Part shown: piece after piece, positions 57,827 through 64,000 of the stretch
How positions within the stretch are numbered: position 1 is the stretch's first letter
Layout: each line of letters starts with the position of its first letter
Assembly: GCA_025846845.1 (NCBI GenBank)
Contig: JAOYTL010000002.1
Span: 372,001-436,000 of the forward strand
Length of the DNA stretch: 64,000 nucleotides
Origin: Alloboseaceae bacterium BT-24-1
Lineage (GTDB): Bacteria; Pseudomonadota; Alphaproteobacteria; Rhizobiales; Beijerinckiaceae
Reading direction: 5' to 3'
Translations under genes and position numbers: made by a program
The notes under the pieces: generated by a model
The model's input: the letters and a program-made list of their open reading frames with translations, nothing else
What the model was told of the DNA's origin: nothing
Databases searched by the model: none

Positions 57827-59344
57827 ATGACCATCACCGCAACCGGTACCGGCGCCTATCGTCTCGCCAAGCCGAACCAGTTCGTCGCGAGCCGCAACGA
57901 CCTCGACGACTTGCAGCGTCAGCTCGTGACCAAGAAGAGGTCGGAGACCTTTGCCGATCTCGGCATGGATCGCGGCACCAGCCTCGACCTGAACAACAAG
58001 CTCTCGACGCTCGAAGGCTACCTGACCGGCATCCAGCGTGCCGACGTCAATCTCAAGCTGATGACGACATCGGTCGAGAACTTCACCAAGCTCGTCAACG
58101 AGATGAAGAGCGATGCGCGCCCGGGCAGCTATGTGCCGAGCTCGACTGGCCGCTCCGCGCCGCAGGTTCTGGCGGAGGAGAAGTTCAAGCAGGTACTCGA
58201 CATGCTGAACACCGATGTGAACGGCCGCCACCTGTTCTCGGGCCGCACCAGCGATGTCGAGCCGGTCGAGGGCTTTTCCCTGATCATGGATGGCGACGCG
58301 ACACGCGCCGGGCTGAAGCAGCTGATCGCCGAGCGCAAGCTCGCCGATCTCGGCACCACCGGCATGGGGCGCCTCACCGCGGGCGGGGCGGGTACTTCGG
58401 CGACCATCACGGAAGAGGCCGGCGATCCGCCTTACGGCTTCAAGATCGCCGCGGCATCGACGAACTCGGCGGCGTTGAACACGACCTATACGGCCGGTCC
58501 GCCGGCGGACATCGCCGTCAACGTCGTCGGCACACCGCTCGCCGGTGAGACCCTGAGGTTCAAGCTCGACCTGCCCGACGGCACGCAGGAGGAGATCGTG
58601 CTGACCGCGCGCAATGCGGCCACGACCGGCAAACCGCACGAAACCTTCGAGATCGGCCCGGACAACGCCACCACAGCCGCGAATCTACGCGCGGCGATCT
58701 CTGCGGCGCTGTCGAACGAGGCAAAGACGACGCTTTCGGCATCGTCGGCGCAGGTCGCGGCGAAGGATTTCTTCAACGGCAGCCCGAGCAATCCGCCGCT
58801 GCGCGTGCCCGGGCCACCCTTCGAGACCGCAACGGCAGCCCCCGCGCCGGGCACAGCGGCCAACACGGTGATCTGGTACAAGGGTGACGATACCGCTGGT
58901 TCGGCGCGTGCGACCGCAAGCGTGCAGGCCGACCAGGGCCAGGTCGTCGGTACGGGCGCTCGCGCTAATGAAGAGGCGTTCAAGATCGGGCTCGCGCAGT
59001 TCGCGGTGCTCGCGGTCGAGACCTTCCCGGCCACCGACACGACCTCCGCCGATCGCTACGATGCGCTGACGCAGCGGACGCGTGAGCAGCTGGGCTTCCC
59101 GGACGGAACCCAGAAGCCGTCGGAGATCATCGTGGAGCTGGGGTCGGCGCAGACGGCGCTGGCCCAGGCCAAGGAACGCCACAACAGCACCAAGAACTAT
59201 CTGACGACGGCGCTGGACGGCGTCGAGAACGTCACGACGGAGGAGGTCGCGGCGCAGATCCTGGCGCTGCAGACCCAGCTGCAGGCGAGCTACCAGACGA
59301 CGTCGATCCTGTCGAAGCTGTCGCTGACGAACTATCTAACCTGA
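57827..59344 (+). CDS. flgL: Hook-associated protein 3 FlgL, enlarged
   Basis: A 505-residue protein, well above the usual about 300-400 of FlgL. The N-terminal about 145 residues include NDLDDLQRQLVTKKRSETFADLGMDRGTSLDLNNKLSTLEGYLTG and LNTDVNGRHLFSGRTSDVEPV, typical of FlgL; the end SAQTALAQAKERHNSTKNYLTTALDGVENVTTEEVAAQILALQTQLQASYQTTSILSKLSLTNYL is the conserved D0 region. Between them lies a large insertion rich in Ala, Thr and Gly. It caps the hook-filament junction. It starts 11 bases after flgK. Confidence 0.9.
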   Translation: MTITATGTGAYRLAKPNQFVASRNDLDDLQRQLVTKKRSETFADLGMDRGTSLDLNNKLSTLEGYLTGIQRADVNLKLMTTSVENFTKLVNEMKSDARPGSYVPSSTGRSAPQVLAEEKFKQVLDMLNTDVNGRHLFSGRTSDVEPVEGFSLIMDGDATRAGLKQLIAERKLADLGTTGMGRLTAGGAGTSATITEEAGDPPYGFKIAAASTNSAALNTTYTAGPPADIAVNVVGTPLAGETLRFKLDLPDGTQEEIVLTARNAATTGKPHETFEIGPDNATTAANLRAAISAALSNEAKTTLSASSAQVAAKDFFNGSPSNPPLRVPGPPFETATAAPAPGTAANTVIWYKGDDTAGSARATASVQADQGQVVGTGARANEEAFKIGLAQFAVLAVETFPATDTTSADRYDALTQRTREQLGFPDGTQKPSEIIVELGSAQTALAQAKERHNSTKNYLTTALDGVENVTTEEVAAQILALQTQLQASYQTTSILSKLSLTNYLT

Positions 59345-59413
59345 AACCGGTCCAGCCAGGTTGAGGCAATCCGATCGGAATCCGCTGTCGAAACTCCGAG
59401 CCTCCCGACAAGA

Positions 59414-59444
59414 AAACGCCGCCCGAGATGTTCGGGCGGCGTTT
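59414..59444. terminator. Bidirectional terminator between flgL and flaF
   Basis: AAACGCCGCCCGA and TCGGGCGGCGTTT form a perfect 13-base stem with a five-base loop, followed by TCTGTTTTTAT on the plus strand and preceded by AGAAAA, giving T-runs in both directions. It separates the convergent flgL and flaF ends. Confidence 0.9.
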
Positions 59445-59472
59445 CTGTTTTTATCAAGGAATTTGAGGCCGT

Positions 59473-59844
59473 TCAGCGCCCACGCAAGCCGGCGGCGACG
59501 TCACGGTTGATGCTGACCAGAGCGGCGAGACCCTGTGGACCGGGATTGGCGGCGACCCGGAAGGTCTGGTTGAAGATGAAGTTGGCGAGGCCGAGGATGT
59601 TGCGCTTGATCTCGACCGGCAGCGGGTTGTCTTCCTTGATCACAGCCGAAACCAGCAGCGTCCAGAGCTTGCGGTTGTAGCCGAGTGCGCCGTCCAGTTC
59701 CCTGGCGCGGCCGTCCCAGTCGTCAGCGATGGATTGGAGCCGGGTGGCGGCCTTGATCAGGAGCGAGGCTTCGAGCTCGCGCGGGGTGGCCGTGGTCTGG
59801 GCCGACTTTGCGGCAGCGGCATAGGCATTAAATGCGTTTTGCAT
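59473..59844 (-). CDS. flaF: Flagellar biosynthesis regulator FlaF
   Basis: A 123-residue FlaF: NAFNAYAAAAKSAQTTATPRELEASLLIKAATRLQ at the start and NRKLWTLLVSAVIKEDNPLPVEIKRNILGLANFIFNQT in the middle, conserved in alphaproteobacteria. FlaF promotes flagellin synthesis or assembly, opposing FlbT. It overlaps flbT by 17 bases, so the two are probably translationally coupled, and both follow a flagellin gene. Confidence 0.92.
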   Translation of the reverse strand: MQNAFNAYAAAAKSAQTTATPRELEASLLIKAATRLQSIADDWDGRARELDGALGYNRKLWTLLVSAVIKEDNPLPVEIKRNILGLANFIFNQTFRVAANPGPQGLAALVSINRDVAAGLRGR

Positions 59845-60220
59845 TCTCGATCAGGTCCGCCTCGTAAGCGATCAGCGTCTTCGCAGCCTTCAACGCCTTG
59901 TAGAGGTCACCGCTTAAGATGCGGTTATTGATCTCGTGAACATGCGACAGGCCGCTCGGCGCTGCCTCGACGAACTCGCGCACGAGCTGGAAGTAGACCT
60001 CGTGGCCATGCGTCGCGTCGCCGGCGAGGTACATGAGCTGGATGGCGAGATAGATCTTCTTGGCCGGCGTGTCGGCGCTGGCCGCGGTGAGAATGTCCTT
60101 CTCGCGCAGGATCGGCGCCTCGCCCTCGATGAAGAAGCGGGTGCGCTGCTCGTCGTTGCGGATGACGACCGAGCCGATGATGATGCGCTCGTTCGGCTTG
60201 AGCTCGACCTTGAGGGCCAT
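59828..60220 (-). CDS. flbT: Flagellin mRNA regulator FlbT
   Basis: A 130-residue FlbT: MALKVELKPNERIIIGSVVIRND...FFIEGEAPILREKDIL and YLAIQLMYL. FlbT binds the 5' region of flagellin messages and reduces their stability in Caulobacter and Brucella until the hook is complete. The start at 60220 has AAGGCAGG upstream; an open extension to 60358 overlaps the flagellin gene. It is 37 bases downstream of the first flagellin gene without a terminator, hence likely co-transcribed. Confidence 0.92.
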   Translation of the reverse strand: MALKVELKPNERIIIGSVVIRNDEQRTRFFIEGEAPILREKDILTAASADTPAKKIYLAIQLMYLAGDATHGHEVYFQLVREFVEAAPSGLSHVHEINNRILSGDLYKALKAAKTLIAYEADLIENAKRI

Positions 60221-60257
60221 GTCGGTCCTGCCTTCTGGCTGGAGGGGAGGGGTGCGA

Positions 60258-61571
60258 TCAGCCGAAGAGGCGGAGCACGCCCTGGTCGGCCTGCGAGGCC
60301 AGCGAAAGCGCTGTCTGCGAGAGCTGCTGGCGGGTGTTGAGCGCGAGCAGCTTGGCACCTTCCTCGTTCGAGTCGGCGAGGACGAGGTTGTCGGCGCCGA
60401 TCTTCAGGGTGTTGACGATGTTCTTGGTGAAATCCTGGCGGGTCTGGACGACCGAAAGCTGCGAGCCGAGCTGCGAAGCGGTGGCGCGCAGCGAGGTCAG
60501 CACGTTGGTCAGGGCGTCGGCGGCTCGGCCCAGGTCGTTGTCGTTCTGGATATCGTAGTCGTTTCCGGTCGGCACTCCGCCGTCGATCGCTCGGCCGATG
60601 CCGAGATTGGTCGCGGAGATGGTTTCGCCCTGGACGTCGAGCTTGTTCTTGTTGGCGCCGGTCTTCTCGTTGAAGGTGATCGACAGCTGGTCGCCGCCGA
60701 GCAGGTTGATGCCGTTGAAGCCAGCGTCCTGGGCGAGGTCGTCGATCTGGTCGCGCAGGTCGTTGAACTGCTTGACCAGAGTGGTGCGGACGGCGGAGTT
60801 GCCGCTGGCGGTGATGGCAGTGTTGTCGGCGGTGCCGAACAACGCCGTATTGTCACCGGCGACAGCGGCGAAGACACCGGCATTCAGAGTGCCGGCTTCG
60901 ATGGTCAGCGCATCCGAACCGGTGCCGGTGACGGTGAGCTGGCCGTCATTGCCGACCGAGGCCGTGGCGATGCCGGAGGCGTTGATGTTGTTGACGAGGT
61001 CGCGCAGCGTCGTCGTGCCATCGAAGCTGAACGTGTAGGTGGTGTTGCCGGCCTGGATCTGGACGGCGTTGGTGCCGGCGCCGGCGGCGGCGACGCCGAG
61101 GTTACCTTGATAGCCGGCAGTCGCCGTGTTGGCGGTGGCGCCGTTGCCATCGATCACCAGCTTGTTGAGAGCAGTCTCGCGCTGGGACGAATTGCGCAAG
61201 GTGGCTTCCGCCGTCGTGGCGAGACCACCGGCTACGTTGGACGTCACCTTGGGACGGTTGGCGGCGGCATCGTTTTGGGCCTGCTTGATCGTCGACTGCA
61301 GCGATTTGACCAGGTTTGTGATCGAGTCGATGCCCTTCGAGGCGGCCTGGATGGTCTGGATGCCGTTGGAGATGCCGTCGAGCAGGTCGGTCAGCTGGCC
61401 GGCGCGGTCGTTCAAACCGAGCGATGTGAAGTAGTTGACCGGGTTGTCGATGGCCGAATTGACCTTGCGGCCGGTGGCGAGGCGGTTCTGGATCGCGCCC
61501 TGCTCGGCGGTGGTCTGCTGCAGGGTCAGGAGGTTCTGCCGGACGCCGGCCGTAAGGATCGTGTTCGCCAT
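60258..61571 (-). CDS. fliC: Flagellin 1
   Basis: A 437-residue flagellin. N-terminal D0/D1 (ANTILTAGVRQNLLTLQQTTAEQGAIQNRLATGRKVNSAIDNPVNYFTS) and C-terminal TRQQLSQTALSLASQADQGVLRLFG are conserved. The centre holds a D2-like insertion (about residues 140-320) almost identical to that of the second flagellin. Polymerises into the filament through type III export. An AGGGG site lies near the ATG. Followed by flbT and flaF on the same strand. Confidence 0.94.
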   Translation of the reverse strand: MANTILTAGVRQNLLTLQQTTAEQGAIQNRLATGRKVNSAIDNPVNYFTSLGLNDRAGQLTDLLDGISNGIQTIQAASKGIDSITNLVKSLQSTIKQAQNDAAANRPKVTSNVAGGLATTAEATLRNSSQRETALNKLVIDGNGATANTATAGYQGNLGVAAAGAGTNAVQIQAGNTTYTFSFDGTTTLRDLVNNINASGIATASVGNDGQLTVTGTGSDALTIEAGTLNAGVFAAVAGDNTALFGTADNTAITASGNSAVRTTLVKQFNDLRDQIDDLAQDAGFNGINLLGGDQLSITFNEKTGANKNKLDVQGETISATNLGIGRAIDGGVPTGNDYDIQNDNDLGRAADALTNVLTSLRATASQLGSQLSVVQTRQDFTKNIVNTLKIGADNLVLADSNEEGAKLLALNTRQQLSQTALSLASQADQGVLRLFG

Positions 61572-61679
61572 CTTCGGTCCCCTGAAAGCGCGATTCGGCG
61601 CCGTTCGGTTTGATCTGGACCGATCATTATTTGTTAAGGCTAATATTTGGTTAAAGCGCGGCTTGAGCCGTTAAAGCGA

Positions 61680-61707
61680 AAGCGGCGGGGCTTTCGCCCC
61701 GCCGCTT
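61680..61707 (-). terminator. Terminator of flagellin 2
   Basis: AAGCGGCGGGGC and GCCCCGCCGCTT form a perfect 12-base stem with loop TTTC. On the minus strand it is followed by TCGCTTTAAC. It lies 52 bases after the stop of the second flagellin gene and separates the two flagellin units. Confidence 0.85.
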
Positions 61708-61759
61708 CCTTGACTTCGGCCCACATTCTGTGGGCAGCCCGCTTCTGCGGACGAAGGGA

Positions 61760-63067
61760 TCAGAACAGGCGCAGGACCGCCTGGTCGGCCTGGTTCGACA
61801 GCGACAGAGCCGTCTGCGACAGCTGCTGGCGGGTCTGCAGGGCGAGCAGCTTGGCGCCTTCCTCGTTGGTGTCGGCCAGCGTCAGGTTGTCGGCGCCCGC
61901 GGTCAGGGTGTTCACCATATCCTTGGTGAAGTTCTGGCGGGTCTCGACGACCGAGAGCTGCGAGCCGAGCGAGGACGAGGTGGCGCGCAGCGAGGTCAGC
62001 ACGTTGGTCAGAGCGTCGGCGGCCTTGGCCAGGTCGGCGTCGTTCTGAATGTTGTAGTCGTTGCCGGTCGCGGTGCCGTCGACGGCGCTGCCAATGCCGA
62101 GATTGGTGGCAGTAACCGTCTCGCCCTGGACGTCGAGCTTGTTCTTGTTGGCGCCGGTCTTCTCGTTGAAGGTGATCGACAGCTTGTCGCCGCTGAGCAG
62201 GTTGATGCCGTTGAAACCAGCGTCCTTGGCAAGGCCGTCGATCTGATCGCGCAGGTCGTTGAACTGCTTGACCAGGGTGGTGCGGACGGCCGAGTTGCCG
62301 CTGGCGACGACGGCAGTGTTGTCGGCGGTGCCGAACAGCGCCGTATTGTCACCGGCGACGGCGGCGAAGACACCGGCATTCAGAGTACCGGCTTCGATGG
62401 TCAGCGCGTCGGAGCCGGAGCCGGTGACGGTGAGCTGGCCGTCATTGCCGACCGAGGCCGTGGCGATGCCGGAGGAGTTGATGTTGTTGACGAGGTCGCG
62501 CAGCGTCGTCGTGCCATCGAAGCTGAACGAGTAGGTGGTGTTGCCGGCCTGGATCTGGACGGCGTTGGTGCCGGCGCCGGCGGCGGCGACGCCAAGGTTA
62601 CCTTGATAGCCGGCAGTCGCCGTGTTGGCGGTGACGCCGTTGTCATCGATAACCAGCTTGTTGAGTGCAGCCTCGCGCTGGGACGAATTGCGCAAGGTGG
62701 CTTCCGCCGTCGTGGCGAGACCGCCGGCGACATTCGACGTGACCTTGGGACGATTCGAGGCGGCGTCGTTCTGGGCCTGCTTGACGGTCGACTGCAGCGA
62801 CTTGACCAAGCTGGTGATCGAGTCGAGGCCCTTCGAGGCGGCCTGGATGGTCTGGACGCCGTTGGAGATGCCGTCGAGGAGGTCGGTCAGCTGACCGGCA
62901 CGGTCGTTCAGGCCCGAAGCGGTGAAGAAGTTGACCGGGTTGTCGACGGCCGAGTTGACCTTCTTGCCGGTGGCGAGACGGAACTGGGCCTGCTGGGCTT
63001 CGGTCTTGGTGGAGCCGAGCGAGGAGAGGGCGCTACGCACGCCGGAAGAAAGAGAAACGGTGGCCAT
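61760..63067 (-). CDS. fliC: Flagellin 2
   Basis: A 435-residue flagellin, sister of the gene at 60258. The first about 35 residues differ (ATVSLSSGVRSALSSLGSTKTEAQQAQFRLATG), after which the proteins are almost the same up to about residue 330 and then diverge slightly; the end is TRQQLSQTALSLSNQADQAVLRLF. It has its own terminator and promoter region. GAAGGG lies 12 bases before the ATG. Two flagellins could give mixed filaments or distinct roles; gene conversion between them is suspected. Confidence 0.94.
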   Translation of the reverse strand: MATVSLSSGVRSALSSLGSTKTEAQQAQFRLATGKKVNSAVDNPVNFFTASGLNDRAGQLTDLLDGISNGVQTIQAASKGLDSITSLVKSLQSTVKQAQNDAASNRPKVTSNVAGGLATTAEATLRNSSQREAALNKLVIDDNGVTANTATAGYQGNLGVAAAGAGTNAVQIQAGNTTYSFSFDGTTTLRDLVNNINSSGIATASVGNDGQLTVTGSGSDALTIEAGTLNAGVFAAVAGDNTALFGTADNTAVVASGNSAVRTTLVKQFNDLRDQIDGLAKDAGFNGINLLSGDKLSITFNEKTGANKNKLDVQGETVTATNLGIGSAVDGTATGNDYNIQNDADLAKAADALTNVLTSLRATSSSLGSQLSVVETRQNFTKDMVNTLTAGADNLTLADTNEEGAKLLALQTRQQLSQTALSLSNQADQAVLRLF

Positions 63068-63288
63068 GTTGGAAAACCCTTCTGGTCAGATGCCTTCTGG
63101 CGTCGGGGCCGTCCTGGCCGCGACCCGTGGACCATCGGGCCCGATCTCGTAACAGCTGGTAAATTCGCCCCCGCGAATTGCTCGCGAATTGGGCAAAGCC
63201 GCGGCATGGTTAACCAAATGTCACAGGGGGCCGGTGCGCGCCCATCTGCAGCCGTTAGCCGCAAGATCTCGCGGCGAGACAAGGAAAA

Positions 63289-63319
63289 GCCGCCGGCGAC
63301 GAATCTCGTCACCGGCGGC
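63289..63319 (-). terminator. Terminator after the FlaG-like gene
   Basis: GCCGCCGG and CCGGCGGC with inner GACGA/TCGTC form a 14-base stem with one mismatch. On the minus strand it is followed by TTTTCCTTG. It ends the 63363-63830 gene, 43 bases after its stop codon. Confidence 0.75.
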
Positions 63320-63362
63320 CAAAGGTGAGGCGGACGATAAAGAGGCGGATGAACGGCTGCGT

Positions 63363-63830
63363 TCAGGCGATGCGCTCGATCTCGTGCTGCTGGCTGGCGC
63401 TCTCACGGCCGCGCTCGATGATCTCGCGCGAGAGGGCGCGCAGCTTGAGCAGAGTCTCGTCCGGAAGCTGCTCAACCACTTCGCCGGTGTCCCGATCCGT
63501 CTTGCGCAGCACGATGCTGCGCGTCTTGGGATCGATCTCGAGCCGGCGGTCGATCACGTCGCGCAGGTCCTGCTGGCGGCGCTGTTCATCGAAGCGGCGC
63601 TGCTGCGTCGCCTCGTCCTGCGTGCTCTGCTGGCGCTGCGCGTCGGAACGACGCTCTTCGGCGCGGGCGCGGATGTCGAGCTGGACCGGCTCGCCGGCCG
63701 CGATCGAGCGGACGGTCTTCTCCGGGGGGAGTTCGACCGGCGTCGCGCCGTTCTGGACGGAAATATCGGTGCGAATCGTCGCCTGGACGGCACCGGTCGC
63801 GAACGTCTTGGGTGTCGCGCCGAAATCCAT
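63363..63830 (-). CDS. FlaG-like flagellar protein
   Basis: A 155-residue protein. The N-terminal part is disordered and rich in Gln and Arg (RRSDAQRQQSTQDEATQQRR), and the C-terminal about 60 residues read RLEIDPKTRSIVLRKTDRDTGEVVEQLPDETLLKLRALSREI, close to the FlaG pattern (xxVVDxxTGEVIRQIPxExxL). FlaG affects filament length in other bacteria. The start at 63830 has GAGAGGAG upstream; an in-frame ATG at 63848 is possible. It precedes the flagellin genes on the same strand. Confidence 0.7.
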   Translation of the reverse strand: MDFGATPKTFATGAVQATIRTDISVQNGATPVELPPEKTVRSIAAGEPVQLDIRARAEERRSDAQRQQSTQDEATQQRRFDEQRRQQDLRDVIDRRLEIDPKTRSIVLRKTDRDTGEVVEQLPDETLLKLRALSREIIERGRESASQQHEIERIA

Positions 63831-64000
63831 TCTGGACTCCTCTCGCAAGGGCGGACTTCTTCCAAGCGTAAGACCATGCAGCAGAGAGTTGAATTTGCCG
63901 TTAGGGAAATTGGTAAATTGCGATGCAGTTTTCGCTTTATGCGTGCTCTGACAGGGTTAATGTGCCTCTGGTCGAGTCGCTTCTCAGATTAACCATGGTC
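63831..64000. other. AT-richer upstream region of the FlaG-like gene, no gene seen
   Basis: The last 170 bases are richer in A and T than the surroundings and hold AACCATGGTT-like and TTAACCATG sequence at the edge. This is probably the promoter region of the minus-strand FlaG-like gene and maybe the start region of a divergent gene outside the window. No convincing open frame with a ribosome site is seen. Confidence 0.4.

Noticed and set aside
63201..63220. TGGTTAACCA palindrome upstream of flagellin 2 and GGTTAA-like sequences upstream of flagellin 1 and at the right edge
   Set aside because: Spacing to the genes differs and the motif is short; not enough to call a shared flagellar operator.
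60060..63328. Plus-strand frames of over 500 codons opposite the two flagellins
   Set aside because: Both are repetitive mirror frames of the flagellins; Gly/Val/Asp-rich nonsense.
1..64000. CRISPR arrays, rRNA and tRNA genes, transposase or integrase genes
   Set aside because: I saw no regularly spaced repeats, no rRNA-like stretches, no convincing tRNA T-loop plus acceptor pair and no transposase or integrase motifs. A dedicated tRNA or RNA family scan would be needed to exclude small RNAs.

Overview
The window is a 64 kb piece of a high-GC chromosome from an alphaproteobacterium, most likely of the order Hyphomicrobiales (a Bosea or Methylobacterium-like lineage; this is inference from gene content and style, not from a marker gene). 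Supporting signs are tripartite tricarboxylate (Tct), TRAP and dipeptide-type ABC uptake systems close together, the alphaproteobacterial flagellin regulators FlaF and FlbT beside paired flagellins, a PuuD/PuuE type urate pathway, and palindromic intergenic repeats. I saw no prophage, transposase, CRISPR array, rRNA or convincing tRNA. Genes are dense: no stretch above 300 bases lacks a gene, and most long reading frames on the opposite strands are GC-rich shadows.

Layout. 1-8.4 kb: a 5'-truncated GntR regulator, TctCBA transporter, a giant FAD/Fe-S oxidase and a secreted beta-propeller protein, which look like one organic-acid uptake and oxidation unit. 8.5-12.4 kb: a soluble FtsK-like translocase and three small or hypothetical genes, including a proline-rich 87-residue protein. 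12.4-17.7 kb (minus strand): a peptide ABC transporter (binding protein and two permeases, no ATPases) and an M20 peptidase, interrupted by two palindromic elements. 17.8-20.2 kb: a LysR regulator overlapping a SNF2-type helicase. 20.3-25.1 kb: a small membrane protein, an SDR, a VOC protein, then urate degradation (PuuE-UraD fusion, UraH, PuuD), covering urate to allantoate.

25.3-34.8 kb: a YfhO-like membrane protein, ferredoxin-NADP reductase, a GlcG-like protein, a Kbp-like BON-LysM protein, a TRAP transporter with a rhodanese, and a DUF3829 protein. 34.9-38.9 kb: a molybdopterin dehydrogenase large subunit without its usual partner subunits, followed by a cytochrome c' and a dihaem cytochrome c. 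38.9-46.9 kb: XRE-cupin regulator, EamA exporter, GNAT, an SDR lacking catalytic residues, an LpxH-like phosphoesterase with a glycosyltransferase, a Kef-type antiporter and a MoxR ATPase. 46.9-51.3 kb: a lipoprotein/DUF2975 region that shows a decayed tandem duplication, a small XRE regulator, and an ABA4-like membrane protein divergent from a TetR gene with two operator-like palindromes. 51.3-54.3 kb: SixA, YcjX, YcjF.

54.4-63.8 kb is a flagellar locus. flgE-flgK-flgL run on the plus strand behind a near-consensus sigma-54 (-24/-12) promoter; flaF, flbT, two closely related flagellins and a FlaG-like gene run on the minus strand and meet flgL at a bidirectional terminator. The two flagellins share long near-identical blocks, suggesting gene conversion.
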